A stretch of 64,000 nucleotides of DNA from the NCBI RefSeq assembly GCF_008727795.1, contig NZ_CP044222.1:1240001-1304000 (forward strand), in the 5' to 3' direction. The notes beneath the pieces were generated by a model. It did not search any database. It was not told the DNA's origin and was given only the letters and a program-made list of their open reading frames with translations. Source of the DNA: Nitrincola iocasae (GTDB lineage Bacteria; Pseudomonadota; Gammaproteobacteria; Pseudomonadales; Balneatricaceae). Below are positions 55,044 to 63,927 of this stretch, one piece after another. A program made the position numbers and the translations under genes. Within the stretch, counting starts at the first letter, position 1. Each line of letters opens with the position of its first letter.

Positions 55044-56453
55044 ATGTCGCTAGTCTGCCGTAAACAGATACTTCCTGCTGTTTTGATCGCTACGCTAAGT
55101 CTGCCGTTGGCGGCTGAAGTGAACCCTTTTGCCGTGAATGATGGCAACATCCCTGATGCCTCGGAATATGATGGCCCACTGTTTCGGTTTGACTACCAAT
55201 ATCCTGACAACATTCAGGAACCCCTGGAGATGCCTTGGCGCGAGGTGTTAAATGGCATGCCGCTGAATAAAGCCAAGGCGCATGACTATGTGCTGGCATT
55301 GAAGCAGTTTGTCGAAGACCCCATGCGTATCTTTGTGACTCAACCCGAGGTGTGGAATCAGCATCCGCAAACAGGCTGGTACAGCATGCTCTGGGCTGGT
55401 GAGGACATTCCTGTGACTGGCTGGGAAGGTCGAGATGCCATTTATGGTACCTATACCGGCCAGATTCAGGCGGCCTCAGTTTATGCCGACTCTGGCTTGA
55501 CCGTGGACGTGCGCAACCATGCCGCCATCTATTACAACCAGACGGCCGCTTATGCGTTAGGACAGGTATGGCAAGACTGTGATGCGGTGACGGGCAGTTG
55601 CTCGCCCAGTCTGCTGGCTGGTGAGGCGCAGTTCCCGGAAGGTTCAGTGATTATCAAAGCGGCGGCGGCTACGGCTACACCAGAAGAGTGGCCGGTATTG
55701 GAGGGTGCAGCTGCCTGGCAGATCTACCGGCGGCCCTTCAATCAGCAGGGTACCATTCATGATCAGCCACCGGTGGTGACCGATGTGCGTGTGGCGATTT
55801 TCGATATTATTGTCAAAGACAGTGTGGCTGCACCCGATACCGGATGGGTTTTCTCCACACTGGTATACGATCGGGATGCCTTGGGTGATGATGCCTGGGA
55901 CCGGATGGTGCCCTTGGGTGCCATGTGGGGGCTGGACCCGGATGTCAATTCAGCCTTGCATCCAGAGCAGCCGTTACAGCAAACCTATGTCAATCCAGAG
56001 GCCCCCGCTTATGCCACTGTAACGCTTGGTTATGGTGGGCGGTTATCGGGCCCGTTTGATATCGCGGTCAAAAATGATGTGTATGTTGATGGCAAATTAG
56101 TGAAATCGCTGCGAAGCTCGTCTTGCATGAGCTGCCATGGCACTGTGGCCTATCTGCCCAACAGCGATAAAATGCTGACCTATTTTTATCCGGCCAAACC
56201 GCCGATTAGTACGCCGCTGAATATGTACACACCAGGCTCAGACGACTGGAATGCCTGGTTTACAAATCGCTGGGGAGACCAGACCCAAACCAGTGAAACA
56301 GGTGCTATTGCGCTGGATTACAGTACCTTTATGGAAATGGTATTGATGAACTATGCCTCACAGCAGTCGCAACAACAAAACCAGCTTAGTGACGAAGCCT
56401 ATGAGCAGTTCTGGAAAACCTGGCGGCTGCATATTCAGGCGTTCAGACACTGA
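55044..56453 (+). CDS. Secreted protein with one c-type haem motif
   Basis: This 469-residue protein has a signal peptide (LPAVLIATLSLPLAAE, cleavage near residue 24) and a single CMSCH haem-binding motif near residue 371 (RSSSCMSCHGTVAY). A Trp-rich N-terminal region has MLWAGEDIPVTGWEGRD. A C-terminal helix ends it (YEQFWKTWRLHIQAFRH). It is probably periplasmic and carries one covalent haem. I do not recognise the family and cannot assign an electron partner. It follows the pseudokinase/GGDEF gene by 46 bp, with GGAG 10 bp before ATG, so the two may be co-transcribed. Confidence 0.6.
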   Translation: MSLVCRKQILPAVLIATLSLPLAAEVNPFAVNDGNIPDASEYDGPLFRFDYQYPDNIQEPLEMPWREVLNGMPLNKAKAHDYVLALKQFVEDPMRIFVTQPEVWNQHPQTGWYSMLWAGEDIPVTGWEGRDAIYGTYTGQIQAASVYADSGLTVDVRNHAAIYYNQTAAYALGQVWQDCDAVTGSCSPSLLAGEAQFPEGSVIIKAAAATATPEEWPVLEGAAAWQIYRRPFNQQGTIHDQPPVVTDVRVAIFDIIVKDSVAAPDTGWVFSTLVYDRDALGDDAWDRMVPLGAMWGLDPDVNSALHPEQPLQQTYVNPEAPAYATVTLGYGGRLSGPFDIAVKNDVYVDGKLVKSLRSSSCMSCHGTVAYLPNSDKMLTYFYPAKPPISTPLNMYTPGSDDWNAWFTNRWGDQTQTSETGAIALDYSTFMEMVLMNYASQQSQQQNQLSDEAYEQFWKTWRLHIQAFRH

Positions 56454-56477
56454 AATTAGTCGACCGGCCTGGACCCT

Positions 56478-57728
56478 TTAGTGAAACCGCGTCGCACTAA
56501 AGGGTGTCCGGTCAATCGACGAAGCTTCACCCAGCACCAGATCCTTTACCAGTTGGGCTGATCCGGCCGACTGGGTCAGGCCCAGGTGACCATGGCCAAA
56601 GCAATAGATCACCCGATCAGACTGGCTAGCATGGCTGATGACCGGTAGGCTGTCGGGCATGGATGGTCTGAAACCCATCCACTGGACACCATCGGCTGTG
56701 TTTAATCCGGGCAAAAAGTGCTTGGCTTTGTTGAGCAGTGTTTGTGACCGTTTATAATTCGGTGGTCGTTGCAAACCGCCAAATTCGACCGCACCGCCGA
56801 CACGAACACCCTCGTCAATACGTGAGACCACGAATCCGTGTGCGGGAAATGTCAGGTGGGTTTTAAGCTCAAAGGCTCCAGCAGGAAGTGTGGTGTTGTA
56901 ACCGCGTTCTGTATCCAGTGGTAAACGATCACCGATGCCCTGCGCCAGTGATTTCGACCAGGCACCACAGGCCAGAATGATTTTATCGGCTGTTTTGTTA
57001 CCTTGGTCAGTGAGCAGCGTGACGCTATCTGAATCAGGTTGAATGGCACTGACATGAGTAATGGCGATCTCGCCACCCGCCTCGTGGAAATGCTGGGACA
57101 GTCGCTCAACCCAGGTGGCAGGATTGCATACATTCATCCAGGCCGGTGTGTAGACTGCATGGGTGAATTGCTCAGATAGACCGGGCTGAATAGCGGCAAT
57201 AGCGGCTGGCCCGGTAAGCACTTCTACCTCGATACCCTGTGCCTGTTTTAGTTTCAGGCTTTCCTGACTGGCATTAAACTCGGCTTCTCCCTCGTATAGC
57301 TGCAGCTGCCCCTCGCGTCGAATCATCTCTTCAGCCTGCATCGACGTGATAAGCTCTTCCAGACACTGCTTGGACAGTTGCATGAGTGCCGTTTGTGCAC
57401 GAGTCGATTGTTCATAACGATCACGCCAGCTGGCACGCCAGAAGCGTAGCATCCAGGGCGCAAATGTCAGTGCATAGCCAAGAGGCAGGGAAAGTGGCCC
57501 CAGTGGGTCGAGCAGCCAGCGAGGGGCTTTGCGCATAATACCAGGGGTAGCCAGGGGCTCCACTTCGGTAAAGGCAAATGCCCCCGCATTCCCCTGACTG
57601 GCCTCCGCTGCAACACCTTTGCGGTCAAGAACCAGTACCTTAAGACCGGCACGTTGTAGCGCCAGAGCACAACTCAGTCCAATGACGCCTGCACCTAGCA
57701 CAATGATATCTGCATCCTGTTTTGCCAT
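56478..57728 (-). CDS. FAD-dependent D-amino-acid dehydrogenase-like oxidoreductase (DadA family), paralogue 2
   Basis: This 416-residue DAO-family protein starts with IIVLGAGVIGLSCALALQRAG and has a C-terminal YCFGHGHLGLTQSAGSAQLV. DTERGYNTTLPAG and GVRVGGAVEFGG match the substrate/flavin region. Its role is likely the oxidative removal of a D-amino acid or an imino acid. It is convergent with the haem protein gene. Paralogue 1 is at 44917. Confidence 0.87.
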   Translation of the reverse strand: MAKQDADIIVLGAGVIGLSCALALQRAGLKVLVLDRKGVAAEASQGNAGAFAFTEVEPLATPGIMRKAPRWLLDPLGPLSLPLGYALTFAPWMLRFWRASWRDRYEQSTRAQTALMQLSKQCLEELITSMQAEEMIRREGQLQLYEGEAEFNASQESLKLKQAQGIEVEVLTGPAAIAAIQPGLSEQFTHAVYTPAWMNVCNPATWVERLSQHFHEAGGEIAITHVSAIQPDSDSVTLLTDQGNKTADKIILACGAWSKSLAQGIGDRLPLDTERGYNTTLPAGAFELKTHLTFPAHGFVVSRIDEGVRVGGAVEFGGLQRPPNYKRSQTLLNKAKHFLPGLNTADGVQWMGFRPSMPDSLPVISHASQSDRVIYCFGHGHLGLTQSAGSAQLVKDLVLGEASSIDRTPFSATRFH

Positions 57729-57812
57729 CTGCCAGCCCTCTGGATTAAAAATGTATAGTTACGACTTACAAGTATTCAAGCATAGTATCCTACTCTACTG
57801 ATATTCTGTACA

Positions 57813-57981
57813 TGCGCCCGCGGCATATAGCGCCACGGACGGCGCCTATGCAGAAAACGCAGGAGCGGTTTTCTGCCCGTACGTCCTGTACATGCGCCGC
57901 TCCTGCGCATCCTTGCGCCCGCGGCATATAGCGCCATGGAAGGCGCCTATGCAGAAAACGCAGGAGCAGTTTTCTGCCCAT
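57813..57981. repeat. Pair of ~68-bp direct repeats at a 101-bp spacing
   Basis: A unit starting TGCGCCCGCGGCATATAGCG and ending GGTTTTCTGCCC is present at 57813-57880 and again at 57914-57981 with a few changes. CTGTACATGCGC also occurs twice. Each unit contains small palindromes (GGCGCC). The sequence lies in the gap between a dadA-like promoter region and the cydX terminator, and holds no gene I can support. Confidence 0.75.
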
Positions 57982-57983
57982 AT

Positions 57984-58009
57984 AAAAAAAGGCACCTTGC
58001 GGTGCCTTT
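57984..58009 (-). terminator. Intrinsic terminator of the cydABX operon
   Basis: On the minus strand AAAGGCACC-GCAA-GGTGCCTTT forms a 9-bp stem that runs into TTTTTTT. It lies 14 bp after the cydX stop. Confidence 0.92.
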
Positions 58010-58022
58010 GAGGGAGTGAGCA

Positions 58023-58124
58023 TTACTCCTGATCAAACTCTTCTTCAGCTTCCAGCCACATCACGTTGATGATGCCGAAAGCGCAGGCCAGTAATACACC
58101 GAGTATCCAGGCGAAGTACCACAT
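58023..58124 (-). CDS. cydX: Cytochrome bd oxidase small subunit CydX
   Basis: This 33-residue protein, MWYFAWILGVLLACAFGIIN followed by VMWLEAEEEFDQE, matches CydX (YbgT) in length, in the MWYFAWILG start and in its single membrane helix. It is too short for most automatic ORF calls. GGAGAC lies before the ATG (58124), 12 bp after cydB. It stabilises the CydAB haem site. Confidence 0.95.
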   Translation of the reverse strand: MWYFAWILGVLLACAFGIINVMWLEAEEEFDQE

Positions 58125-58136
58125 AATTCTGTCTCC

Positions 58137-59279
58137 TCAGTAGAGTGAATGGCTGTTGTCTTTAATAAAGCTGACACCGATTTTCTGCCACATGGCGCGG
58201 TAGCACCAGAAGGTGTAGGCTAAGATCATCGGTACAAAAATAACCACGGCCCAGGTCATGACCATCAGAGTGCCTGCGCTAGAGGCGGCATCCCAGAGGG
58301 TGAGGCTGGCAGAGGGCATCAGGCTTGACGGCATGACAAACGGGAACATGGAGACCCCTGCTGTCAGGATAATGCCGGTAATGCCCAGTGCACTGCAGAC
58401 AAAAGCCAGTGCGGGAAGACGTATAGAGGTTAGTAGGAAAGCGCCGAGTACACCGGCAAAGCCCAGCAAGGGTGCCAATAAGGTGAGGGGGTAGTCAGCG
58501 TAGTTACTCAACCAGGCACCTTCCACTCTAATCACCTCTTTAAGCAATGGATTAGATGCGGCATCTTTAGCTGGCATGGACAGGATTTGATAGCCTTCAA
58601 TCCCCATGGCGAGCCAGAGACCAGCCAGTGCAAAGCTGGCGGCACAGACAAGGGCGAAGATGCGGGCATAAAATCTTGCGCGCTGTTCAACCTGTTCTTT
58701 GGTGCGCATCTGTACCCAGACAGCACCATGTAAACTGAGCATCGATAAGCTGACGACACCACAGAGCAGGGCATAAGGGTTGAGCAGGGCAAAGAAGCTG
58801 CCATGGTAGGAAGGGCGAATCAGTTCGTCATACTGAAAAGGTACGCCTTGAAGCAAGTTGCCAAAGGCTACACCAAATACCAACGCCGGTACGGCTCCAC
58901 CTACAACCAGCGCCCAGTCCCAGGCATTACGCCAGCGCGGATCTTCCATTTTGGAGCGATAATCAAAACCGACCGGGCGCAGGAACAGCGCAAACAATAC
59001 CAGTAGCATGGCCCAGTAAAGCCCCGAGAAGGCAGCTGCATAGACCAGTGGCCAGGCGGCAAAGAGTGCACCCCCTGCGGTGATAAACCAGACCTGATTG
59101 CCATCCCAATGGGGAGCCATGGTGTTAATGACTACGCGGCGCTCTTCATCAGTTTTAGCGACCAGTGGCAGGATGGCACAGCCGCCCATATCAAAGCCAT
59201 CGGTGACGGCAAAGCCGATCAGTAATACACCAATAAGTATCCACCAGGCCAGCTTTAAGGTTTCATAATCAAAGATCAT
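58137..59279 (-). CDS. cydB: Cytochrome bd ubiquinol oxidase subunit II
   Basis: This 380-residue protein with about eight helices begins MIFDYETLKLAWWILIGVLL and has the CydB motifs DGFDMGGCAILPLV and NTMAPHWDGNQVWFI. It follows cydA at 21 bp and precedes cydX at 12 bp. It is the structural partner of CydA in a quinol oxidase that reduces oxygen at low tension. Confidence 0.97.
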   Translation of the reverse strand: MIFDYETLKLAWWILIGVLLIGFAVTDGFDMGGCAILPLVAKTDEERRVVINTMAPHWDGNQVWFITAGGALFAAWPLVYAAAFSGLYWAMLLVLFALFLRPVGFDYRSKMEDPRWRNAWDWALVVGGAVPALVFGVAFGNLLQGVPFQYDELIRPSYHGSFFALLNPYALLCGVVSLSMLSLHGAVWVQMRTKEQVEQRARFYARIFALVCAASFALAGLWLAMGIEGYQILSMPAKDAASNPLLKEVIRVEGAWLSNYADYPLTLLAPLLGFAGVLGAFLLTSIRLPALAFVCSALGITGIILTAGVSMFPFVMPSSLMPSASLTLWDAASSAGTLMVMTWAVVIFVPMILAYTFWCYRAMWQKIGVSFIKDNSHSLY

Positions 59280-59300
59280 CAGAATATCTCCTTACCCGAA

Positions 59301-60887
59301 TCAGGCTTTAACCGTCTGAGTGGTGTTATTGATGCGCTCAGGCTGCTCATAGTGGTATCTGCCGGTCTTCAAACTGCTTGGGCCTTTGCGGATAAAGTGC
59401 TGCATCAGGAAAATCTCAATCGTTGCCAGGATGGTGTAGAAGAGAATAAACAGACTCAGGCTCAGGATGATTTCATTCACCGTCAGTATGGATACTGCAT
59501 TGAAGGTCGGTAGAATTTCACCTACGGCCCAGGGTTGGCGGCCAAACTCAGCAACAAACCAGCCGGATTCAGAGGCAATCCAGGGGATAGGAAGGGTGAA
59601 TAAAGCGGCTTTAAGCAACCAGGTTTTTTTCCATGCGGTGCGCCGGGCAGTGTAATAAAAGCTTAAGGCAAACACTAACAGCATCCAGAAGCCAGCGGCT
59701 ACCATGATGCGGAACGCCCAGAACATAGGACCTACGGCCGGAATGGTATCTTCGGCAGCCATGCGGATCTGTGCATCGGTTGCATCAACTATTTCGGCTG
59801 TATAACGCTGCAACAACAGACCATAGCCCAAGTCTTTTTTGGTCTCGTTAAAGGCCGCACGGACGTCATCAGTAGCCTCGCCATTGCGTAATTGCTGCAG
59901 CAGACCATAAGCAATCATACCGTTACGAATACGGACTTCATGCTCTTCTATGAGATCCTTAATCCCTTTCACCTCCTCGGTGGTGGAGCGGGTTGCGATC
60001 AAACCCAGTGCGTAGGGGATTTTTACCGCATAATCAGTGTTCATTTCCTCATGGTTGGGAATGCCGATGAGAGTGAACGCCGCTGGTGCTGGGTGGGTTT
60101 CCCACTCGGCTTCTATTGCCGCCAGTTTGGTTTTCTGCACATCACCCAGCTCATAACCGGATTCGTCACCCAGCAAAATAACCGACAAGGATGCCGCCAA
60201 ACCAAAGGCGCTGGCGATAGCAAATGAACGGCGTGCAAAGGCTATGTCGCGACCCCTTAACAGGTAGTAAGCGCTGATGGCTAGTACAAATACTGATGCG
60301 GTCACATAGCCTGCTGAGACGGTGTGTACAAACTTGACCTGGGCTACCGGACTCATGACCAGCTCGTAAAAACTGGTCATTTCCATGCGCATGGTTTCAT
60401 AGTTGAATTCGGCACCAACCGGGTGTTGCATCCAGCCATTGGCGACTAAAATCCACAGTGCAGAGAAATTTGATCCTATGGCTACCAGCCAGGTCACCAT
60501 TAAATGCTTGACCTTAGTGAGCCTGTCCCAGCCGAAGAAAAATAAACCGACAAAGGTGGATTCCAGAAAGAATGCCATGAGACCTTCAATGGCCAGTGGC
60601 GCACCAAAAACATCACCGACATAATGGGAATAGTAAGACCAGTTAGTACCAAACTGGAATTCCATTGTCAGTCCGGTAGTAACGCCCAAAGCAAAGTTGA
60701 TACCAAAGAGCTTGCCCCAGAATTTGGTCATGTCTTTGTAGACCTGTTTGCCAGTCATCACATAGACTGATTCCATAATAGCCAGCATAAAAGCCATGCC
60801 AATGGTGAGTGGTACAAACAGAAAGTGATACATCGCGGTGAGCGCGAATTGCAGGCGGGAAATATCTGCGAGCGCTTCAGTAATCAT
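59301..60887 (-). CDS. cydA: Cytochrome bd ubiquinol oxidase subunit I
   Basis: This 528-residue protein carries the haem and quinol-binding subunit features: an N-terminal LSRLQFALTAMYHFLFVPLT-like segment with the haem-ligand His, MEFQFGTNWSYYSHYVGDVF and the quinol-loop end GRQPWAVGEILPTF. The length and a long Q-loop resemble the E. coli form (522). It is first in cydABX. A sigma-54-type promoter lies at 60935-60950. Confidence 0.98.
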   Translation of the reverse strand: MITEALADISRLQFALTAMYHFLFVPLTIGMAFMLAIMESVYVMTGKQVYKDMTKFWGKLFGINFALGVTTGLTMEFQFGTNWSYYSHYVGDVFGAPLAIEGLMAFFLESTFVGLFFFGWDRLTKVKHLMVTWLVAIGSNFSALWILVANGWMQHPVGAEFNYETMRMEMTSFYELVMSPVAQVKFVHTVSAGYVTASVFVLAISAYYLLRGRDIAFARRSFAIASAFGLAASLSVILLGDESGYELGDVQKTKLAAIEAEWETHPAPAAFTLIGIPNHEEMNTDYAVKIPYALGLIATRSTTEEVKGIKDLIEEHEVRIRNGMIAYGLLQQLRNGEATDDVRAAFNETKKDLGYGLLLQRYTAEIVDATDAQIRMAAEDTIPAVGPMFWAFRIMVAAGFWMLLVFALSFYYTARRTAWKKTWLLKAALFTLPIPWIASESGWFVAEFGRQPWAVGEILPTFNAVSILTVNEIILSLSLFILFYTILATIEIFLMQHFIRKGPSSLKTGRYHYEQPERINNTTQTVKA

Positions 60888-60934
60888 ACGAAGTTCCTCT
60901 GATACGGCTGAAATTTATAAGATCAAACAAATAC

Positions 60935-60950
60935 AGCATTAAGCGTGCCA
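60935..60950 (-). promoter_or_regulatory. Predicted sigma-54 promoter of cydABX
   Basis: On the minus strand TGGCACG-CTTA-ATGCT matches the consensus TGGCACG-N4-TTGCW at all fixed positions but one, and the GG and GC pairs are 10 bp apart as sigma-54 needs. Transcription would start near 60923, 36 bp before cydA. The divergently encoded sigma-54 activator makes this more credible. Confidence 0.75.
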
Positions 60951-61047
60951 GTTCGATATATTAAGGTTATTAGATTATGCTTTTGTGAAATACATGCCAC
61001 TTTAGGCACTTTAGGCAAGAATACCTGAATATATGTGGGGTTAATAC

Positions 61048-61062
61048 GTGACAAATTGTCAC
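61048..61062. promoter_or_regulatory. Palindromic activator site upstream of cydABX
   Basis: GTGACAAATTGTCAC is a perfect palindrome about 100 bp upstream of the sigma-54 element. A second copy of its half, TGACAAATATGACA, lies at 61081-61094, close to the start of the activator gene. Both are in the usual place for an enhancer of a sigma-54 activator, and the second could also give autoregulation. Confidence 0.65.
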
Positions 61063-61110
61063 ATAAAGTCGATAATGATCTGACAAATATGACATTGGTG
61101 GCAGTTTGAA

Positions 61111-62451
61111 ATGGCAGAGATGATTGCAACAGATAGCGGACTTTCGATTGTGGAGTTGAGCTCATTACTGGATGTGATTGACGAGCCCGCGGCAATTATT
61201 GCGCTGGATTATCGGATACTGGCTTGCAATCAGGCTTATCAGGCAATCTATGCCGAGGGAGGGCAGGTACTGGAACGTACCTGCTATGAAGTATCCCACG
61301 GCTATAGCGTACCCTGTGATCAGGCGGGGGAATCCTGTCCATTAAAGCGTTGTCACGAGACCGGACAACGGCAACGGGTGCTACATCTTCACAACACGCC
61401 GGATGGTGAGGAGCATGTGGATGTGGAGATGAACCCGGTGCGCAATGCCACGGGCGAACTGGTCTGCTATCTGGAGATTATGCACCTGGTCAAAGAAGCC
61501 AGGGCAACGCCGGGTGAAGGTGATGGTATGGTGGGGCGCTCACCGGCGTTTAACAGGATGCTGGAACTGCTGCGTCGAGCAGCGCCTTCAGACATTGCTG
61601 TGCTGCTCTTGGGGGAGTCTGGTACGGGTAAGGAGTTGGCAGCCCGAGCCGTACATGATGGCAGTCGCCGTGCGCGTGGACCCTTTATCACGGTGGAATG
61701 TTCCGGGCTGACAGAGTCGTTGTTCGAAAGTGAATTGTTTGGTCATGAGCGGGGGGCGTTTACCGGTGCGGTCGGGCGTAAGAAGGGCTTGATCGAAGCG
61801 GCTCGCGGTGGGACGCTGTTTCTGGATGAAATTGGTGAAATTCCCTTGCCACAGCAGGTTAAGTTGTTACGTTTGATTGAAACAGGTACCTACCGTACTG
61901 TGGGGGGGATTGAGCCATTACATGCCGATTTTCGTCTGGTATGTGCTACTCACCGTAATCTCAAGCAGTTGGTTGCCCAGGGGCTTTTCCGTCAGGATCT
62001 TTATTACCGTATTTCAGCTTTTCCCGTTATTCTACCGGCGTTGTCGGATCGACCTGAAGATCTTGGATTGTTGATTAACTCGCTGCTGGCGCGCATACCC
62101 GGTGCCGAGCAGGTGAGTGTCACAGAGCAGGCAGTCAAGCTGTTACGTCAGTACAGTTTCCCTGGCAATATTCGCGAACTGCGAAATATTTTAGAGCGGG
62201 GGATGTTGCTGACAGATGACGGCCGTATTGGCGTGCAGCATCTGCCACCTGAGTGTCTGCAAGTGATAGAAGCGGGTGAAGCGATACCCTATTCCGGTTT
62301 CCCGGATGAAGAGGTCATTCCGCTCGATCAACTCGAGCGTTATTATCTGCAGCGCATCACATCCCGCTTCAGTGGCGATAACCGTTCATTGGCTGAGCGT
62401 CTGGGAGTGAGTGAACGTACATTGTATCGTAAGTTAAGTCGGTTGAAATAA
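61111..62451 (+). CDS. Sigma-54-dependent transcriptional activator with PAS sensor, likely regulator of cydABX
   Basis: The 446-residue protein has a PAS domain (~20-125; DEPAAIIALDYRILACNQAY) with a Cys-rich region CYEVSHGYSVPCDQAGESC, then PLKRC. The AAA+ domain (~145-370) has Walker A GESGTGKE and the sigma-54 contact loop GAFTGA. A Fis-type helix-turn-helix ends it (NRSLAERLGVSERTLYRKL). There is no receiver domain. It is transcribed away from cydA, and the shared gap has a sigma-54 promoter and palindromes. The cysteines could sense redox state, metal or haem; that is inference. Confidence 0.88.
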   Translation: MAEMIATDSGLSIVELSSLLDVIDEPAAIIALDYRILACNQAYQAIYAEGGQVLERTCYEVSHGYSVPCDQAGESCPLKRCHETGQRQRVLHLHNTPDGEEHVDVEMNPVRNATGELVCYLEIMHLVKEARATPGEGDGMVGRSPAFNRMLELLRRAAPSDIAVLLLGESGTGKELAARAVHDGSRRARGPFITVECSGLTESLFESELFGHERGAFTGAVGRKKGLIEAARGGTLFLDEIGEIPLPQQVKLLRLIETGTYRTVGGIEPLHADFRLVCATHRNLKQLVAQGLFRQDLYYRISAFPVILPALSDRPEDLGLLINSLLARIPGAEQVSVTEQAVKLLRQYSFPGNIRELRNILERGMLLTDDGRIGVQHLPPECLQVIEAGEAIPYSGFPDEEVIPLDQLERYYLQRITSRFSGDNRSLAERLGVSERTLYRKLSRLK

Positions 62452-62608
62452 ATAAAGCTTCCTGCAAACAGGTTGTAGCAGCAACTTATCTAGCTAGCGT
62501 TTGTAGAGTAAAATGTTGTGATTCAGTGACCATACAATTCTGTGGGTATTGTTAATAGATGCGGCTAATACACTGGCGAATAATAAGTGATGAGGTTCAG
62601 AGGGTATT

Positions 62609-63364
62609 ATGTTCAAAAAAATCCTAACGACAGGCATTGCGCTGACGCTGTTAAGTGGCTGTAATGCCGCCAATGTACAGCCGACAGCTGGTGATCCTGA
62701 GGTGGTTGATACCGAGTTAGTTGATCCTCATAGCTCAGAAGGGCGTGCTGAACTGGCAGCCCAGTTAGGGGGAGGGTCCGTTGAACCGATTCAGGTTACT
62801 CAGGGCGATATGTCCGGCAGTTTACAGAATCAGCTGGATCAACTGACCGGGCGCTTAACCCTGTTGCAAGAGCAAGTAATACAGATCCGCTCTCTGACGC
62901 AGCAAACTCTGGAACAAAGCCAGATGAACATGACCCGTTTGCAAAGCCTGACTGATCCTCAGCTGCAGCAGGGACCCTCGGTAGCAGGTCAGGAGGAAGC
63001 GGACGCTGACTACCTGGAAAGTACTGTGAATGAAATTGATCAGGCGGTGGCTCAGTTGCTCTCCGCCATGAGTATGCAGTCACCTCAGATGGGGGAAGCA
63101 TCGGGCCCCTACCGGATTGCCACGGCCTTCACTCGAAATGGCTGGATATTGGTACGTTTTCATGCCCAGACAGGTGAAACCTGGCTGGCAGATAACAATA
63201 ACTGGCAGGCGTTACGTGACACAGCCAGTCTGAACCCATCAAGTTATGAGGTGCAGATTGAGCGGGCAGATACAGATACCAAGGGCTATGTCGCTGTGCG
63301 TATTGATAAACGAGACGGACGCAGCTGGTGGCTTAATGATGACACCTGGCAGGTGTTGAATTGA
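62609..63364 (+). CDS. Hypothetical lipoprotein with coiled coil
   Basis: This 251-residue protein has lipobox LLSGC near residue 18 (FKKILTTGIALTLLSGCNAA). A Gln-rich coiled-coil segment follows at ~75-120 (LQNQLDQLTGRLTLLQEQVI). The C-terminal ~80 residues repeat a WxLxD/N-W pattern (GETWLADNNNWQAL and GRSWWLNDDTWQVL). It overlaps epmC by 1 bp. Function is unknown. Confidence 0.65.
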   Translation: MFKKILTTGIALTLLSGCNAANVQPTAGDPEVVDTELVDPHSSEGRAELAAQLGGGSVEPIQVTQGDMSGSLQNQLDQLTGRLTLLQEQVIQIRSLTQQTLEQSQMNMTRLQSLTDPQLQQGPSVAGQEEADADYLESTVNEIDQAVAQLLSAMSMQSPQMGEASGPYRIATAFTRNGWILVRFHAQTGETWLADNNNWQALRDTASLNPSSYEVQIERADTDTKGYVAVRIDKRDGRSWWLNDDTWQVLN

Positions 63365-63903
63365 TGTCAGAGCATGACTACCAGGACTTGATCCGCATTT
63401 TTAATCAATGCTTTGAGGCCGACTATAACACCCGCCTGGTGCGTGGTGATGATGAGCCGATTTACCTTCCGGCTGATGCTGAACGAACTTACCATGCTAT
63501 CTATTTTGCCCATGGTTTTTATAGCAGTGGCTTGCACGAAATCGCCCACTGGCTGATAGCCGGTCCTCAGCGGCGCTTCTTAGAAGACTTTGGCTATTGG
63601 TATGAACCGGATGGTCGTAGTGCAGCCCAGCAAGCCGAATTTGAACGGGTGGAGGTGAAACCTCAGGCAACCGAGTGGATACTGGCTGATGCAGCCGGTT
63701 TCCGCTTTCGTGTCAGTAGCGATAATCTTAATGGCGAAGTCACGGATAACAGTGCCTTTAAACAGGCCGTGTATGAGCAAGTGGGTGCGTATATCCAGCA
63801 AGGGTTGCCTGAGCGCACGGCATGCTTGCGTGACGCTCTATGTCATTTTTACAAGACTCCCATCAACCTGTGTTACAGTCGATTTGACCTGACAACCCTT
63901 TAA
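63364..63903 (+). CDS. epmC: Elongation factor P hydroxylase EpmC (YfcM)
   Basis: The 179-residue protein has the EpmC landmarks GFYSSGLHEIAHWLIAGPQR, then FGYWYEPDGRSAAQQAEFE and VEVKPQATEW. It hydroxylates the lysine of EF-P after EpmA/EpmB modification. I start it at ATG 63364, which shares one base with the upstream stop. epmA and epmB are not in this window. Confidence 0.92.
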   Translation: MSEHDYQDLIRIFNQCFEADYNTRLVRGDDEPIYLPADAERTYHAIYFAHGFYSSGLHEIAHWLIAGPQRRFLEDFGYWYEPDGRSAAQQAEFERVEVKPQATEWILADAAGFRFRVSSDNLNGEVTDNSAFKQAVYEQVGAYIQQGLPERTACLRDALCHFYKTPINLCYSRFDLTTL

Positions 63904-63927
63904 ACCGCTTAAAACCACGGAGTAGGC

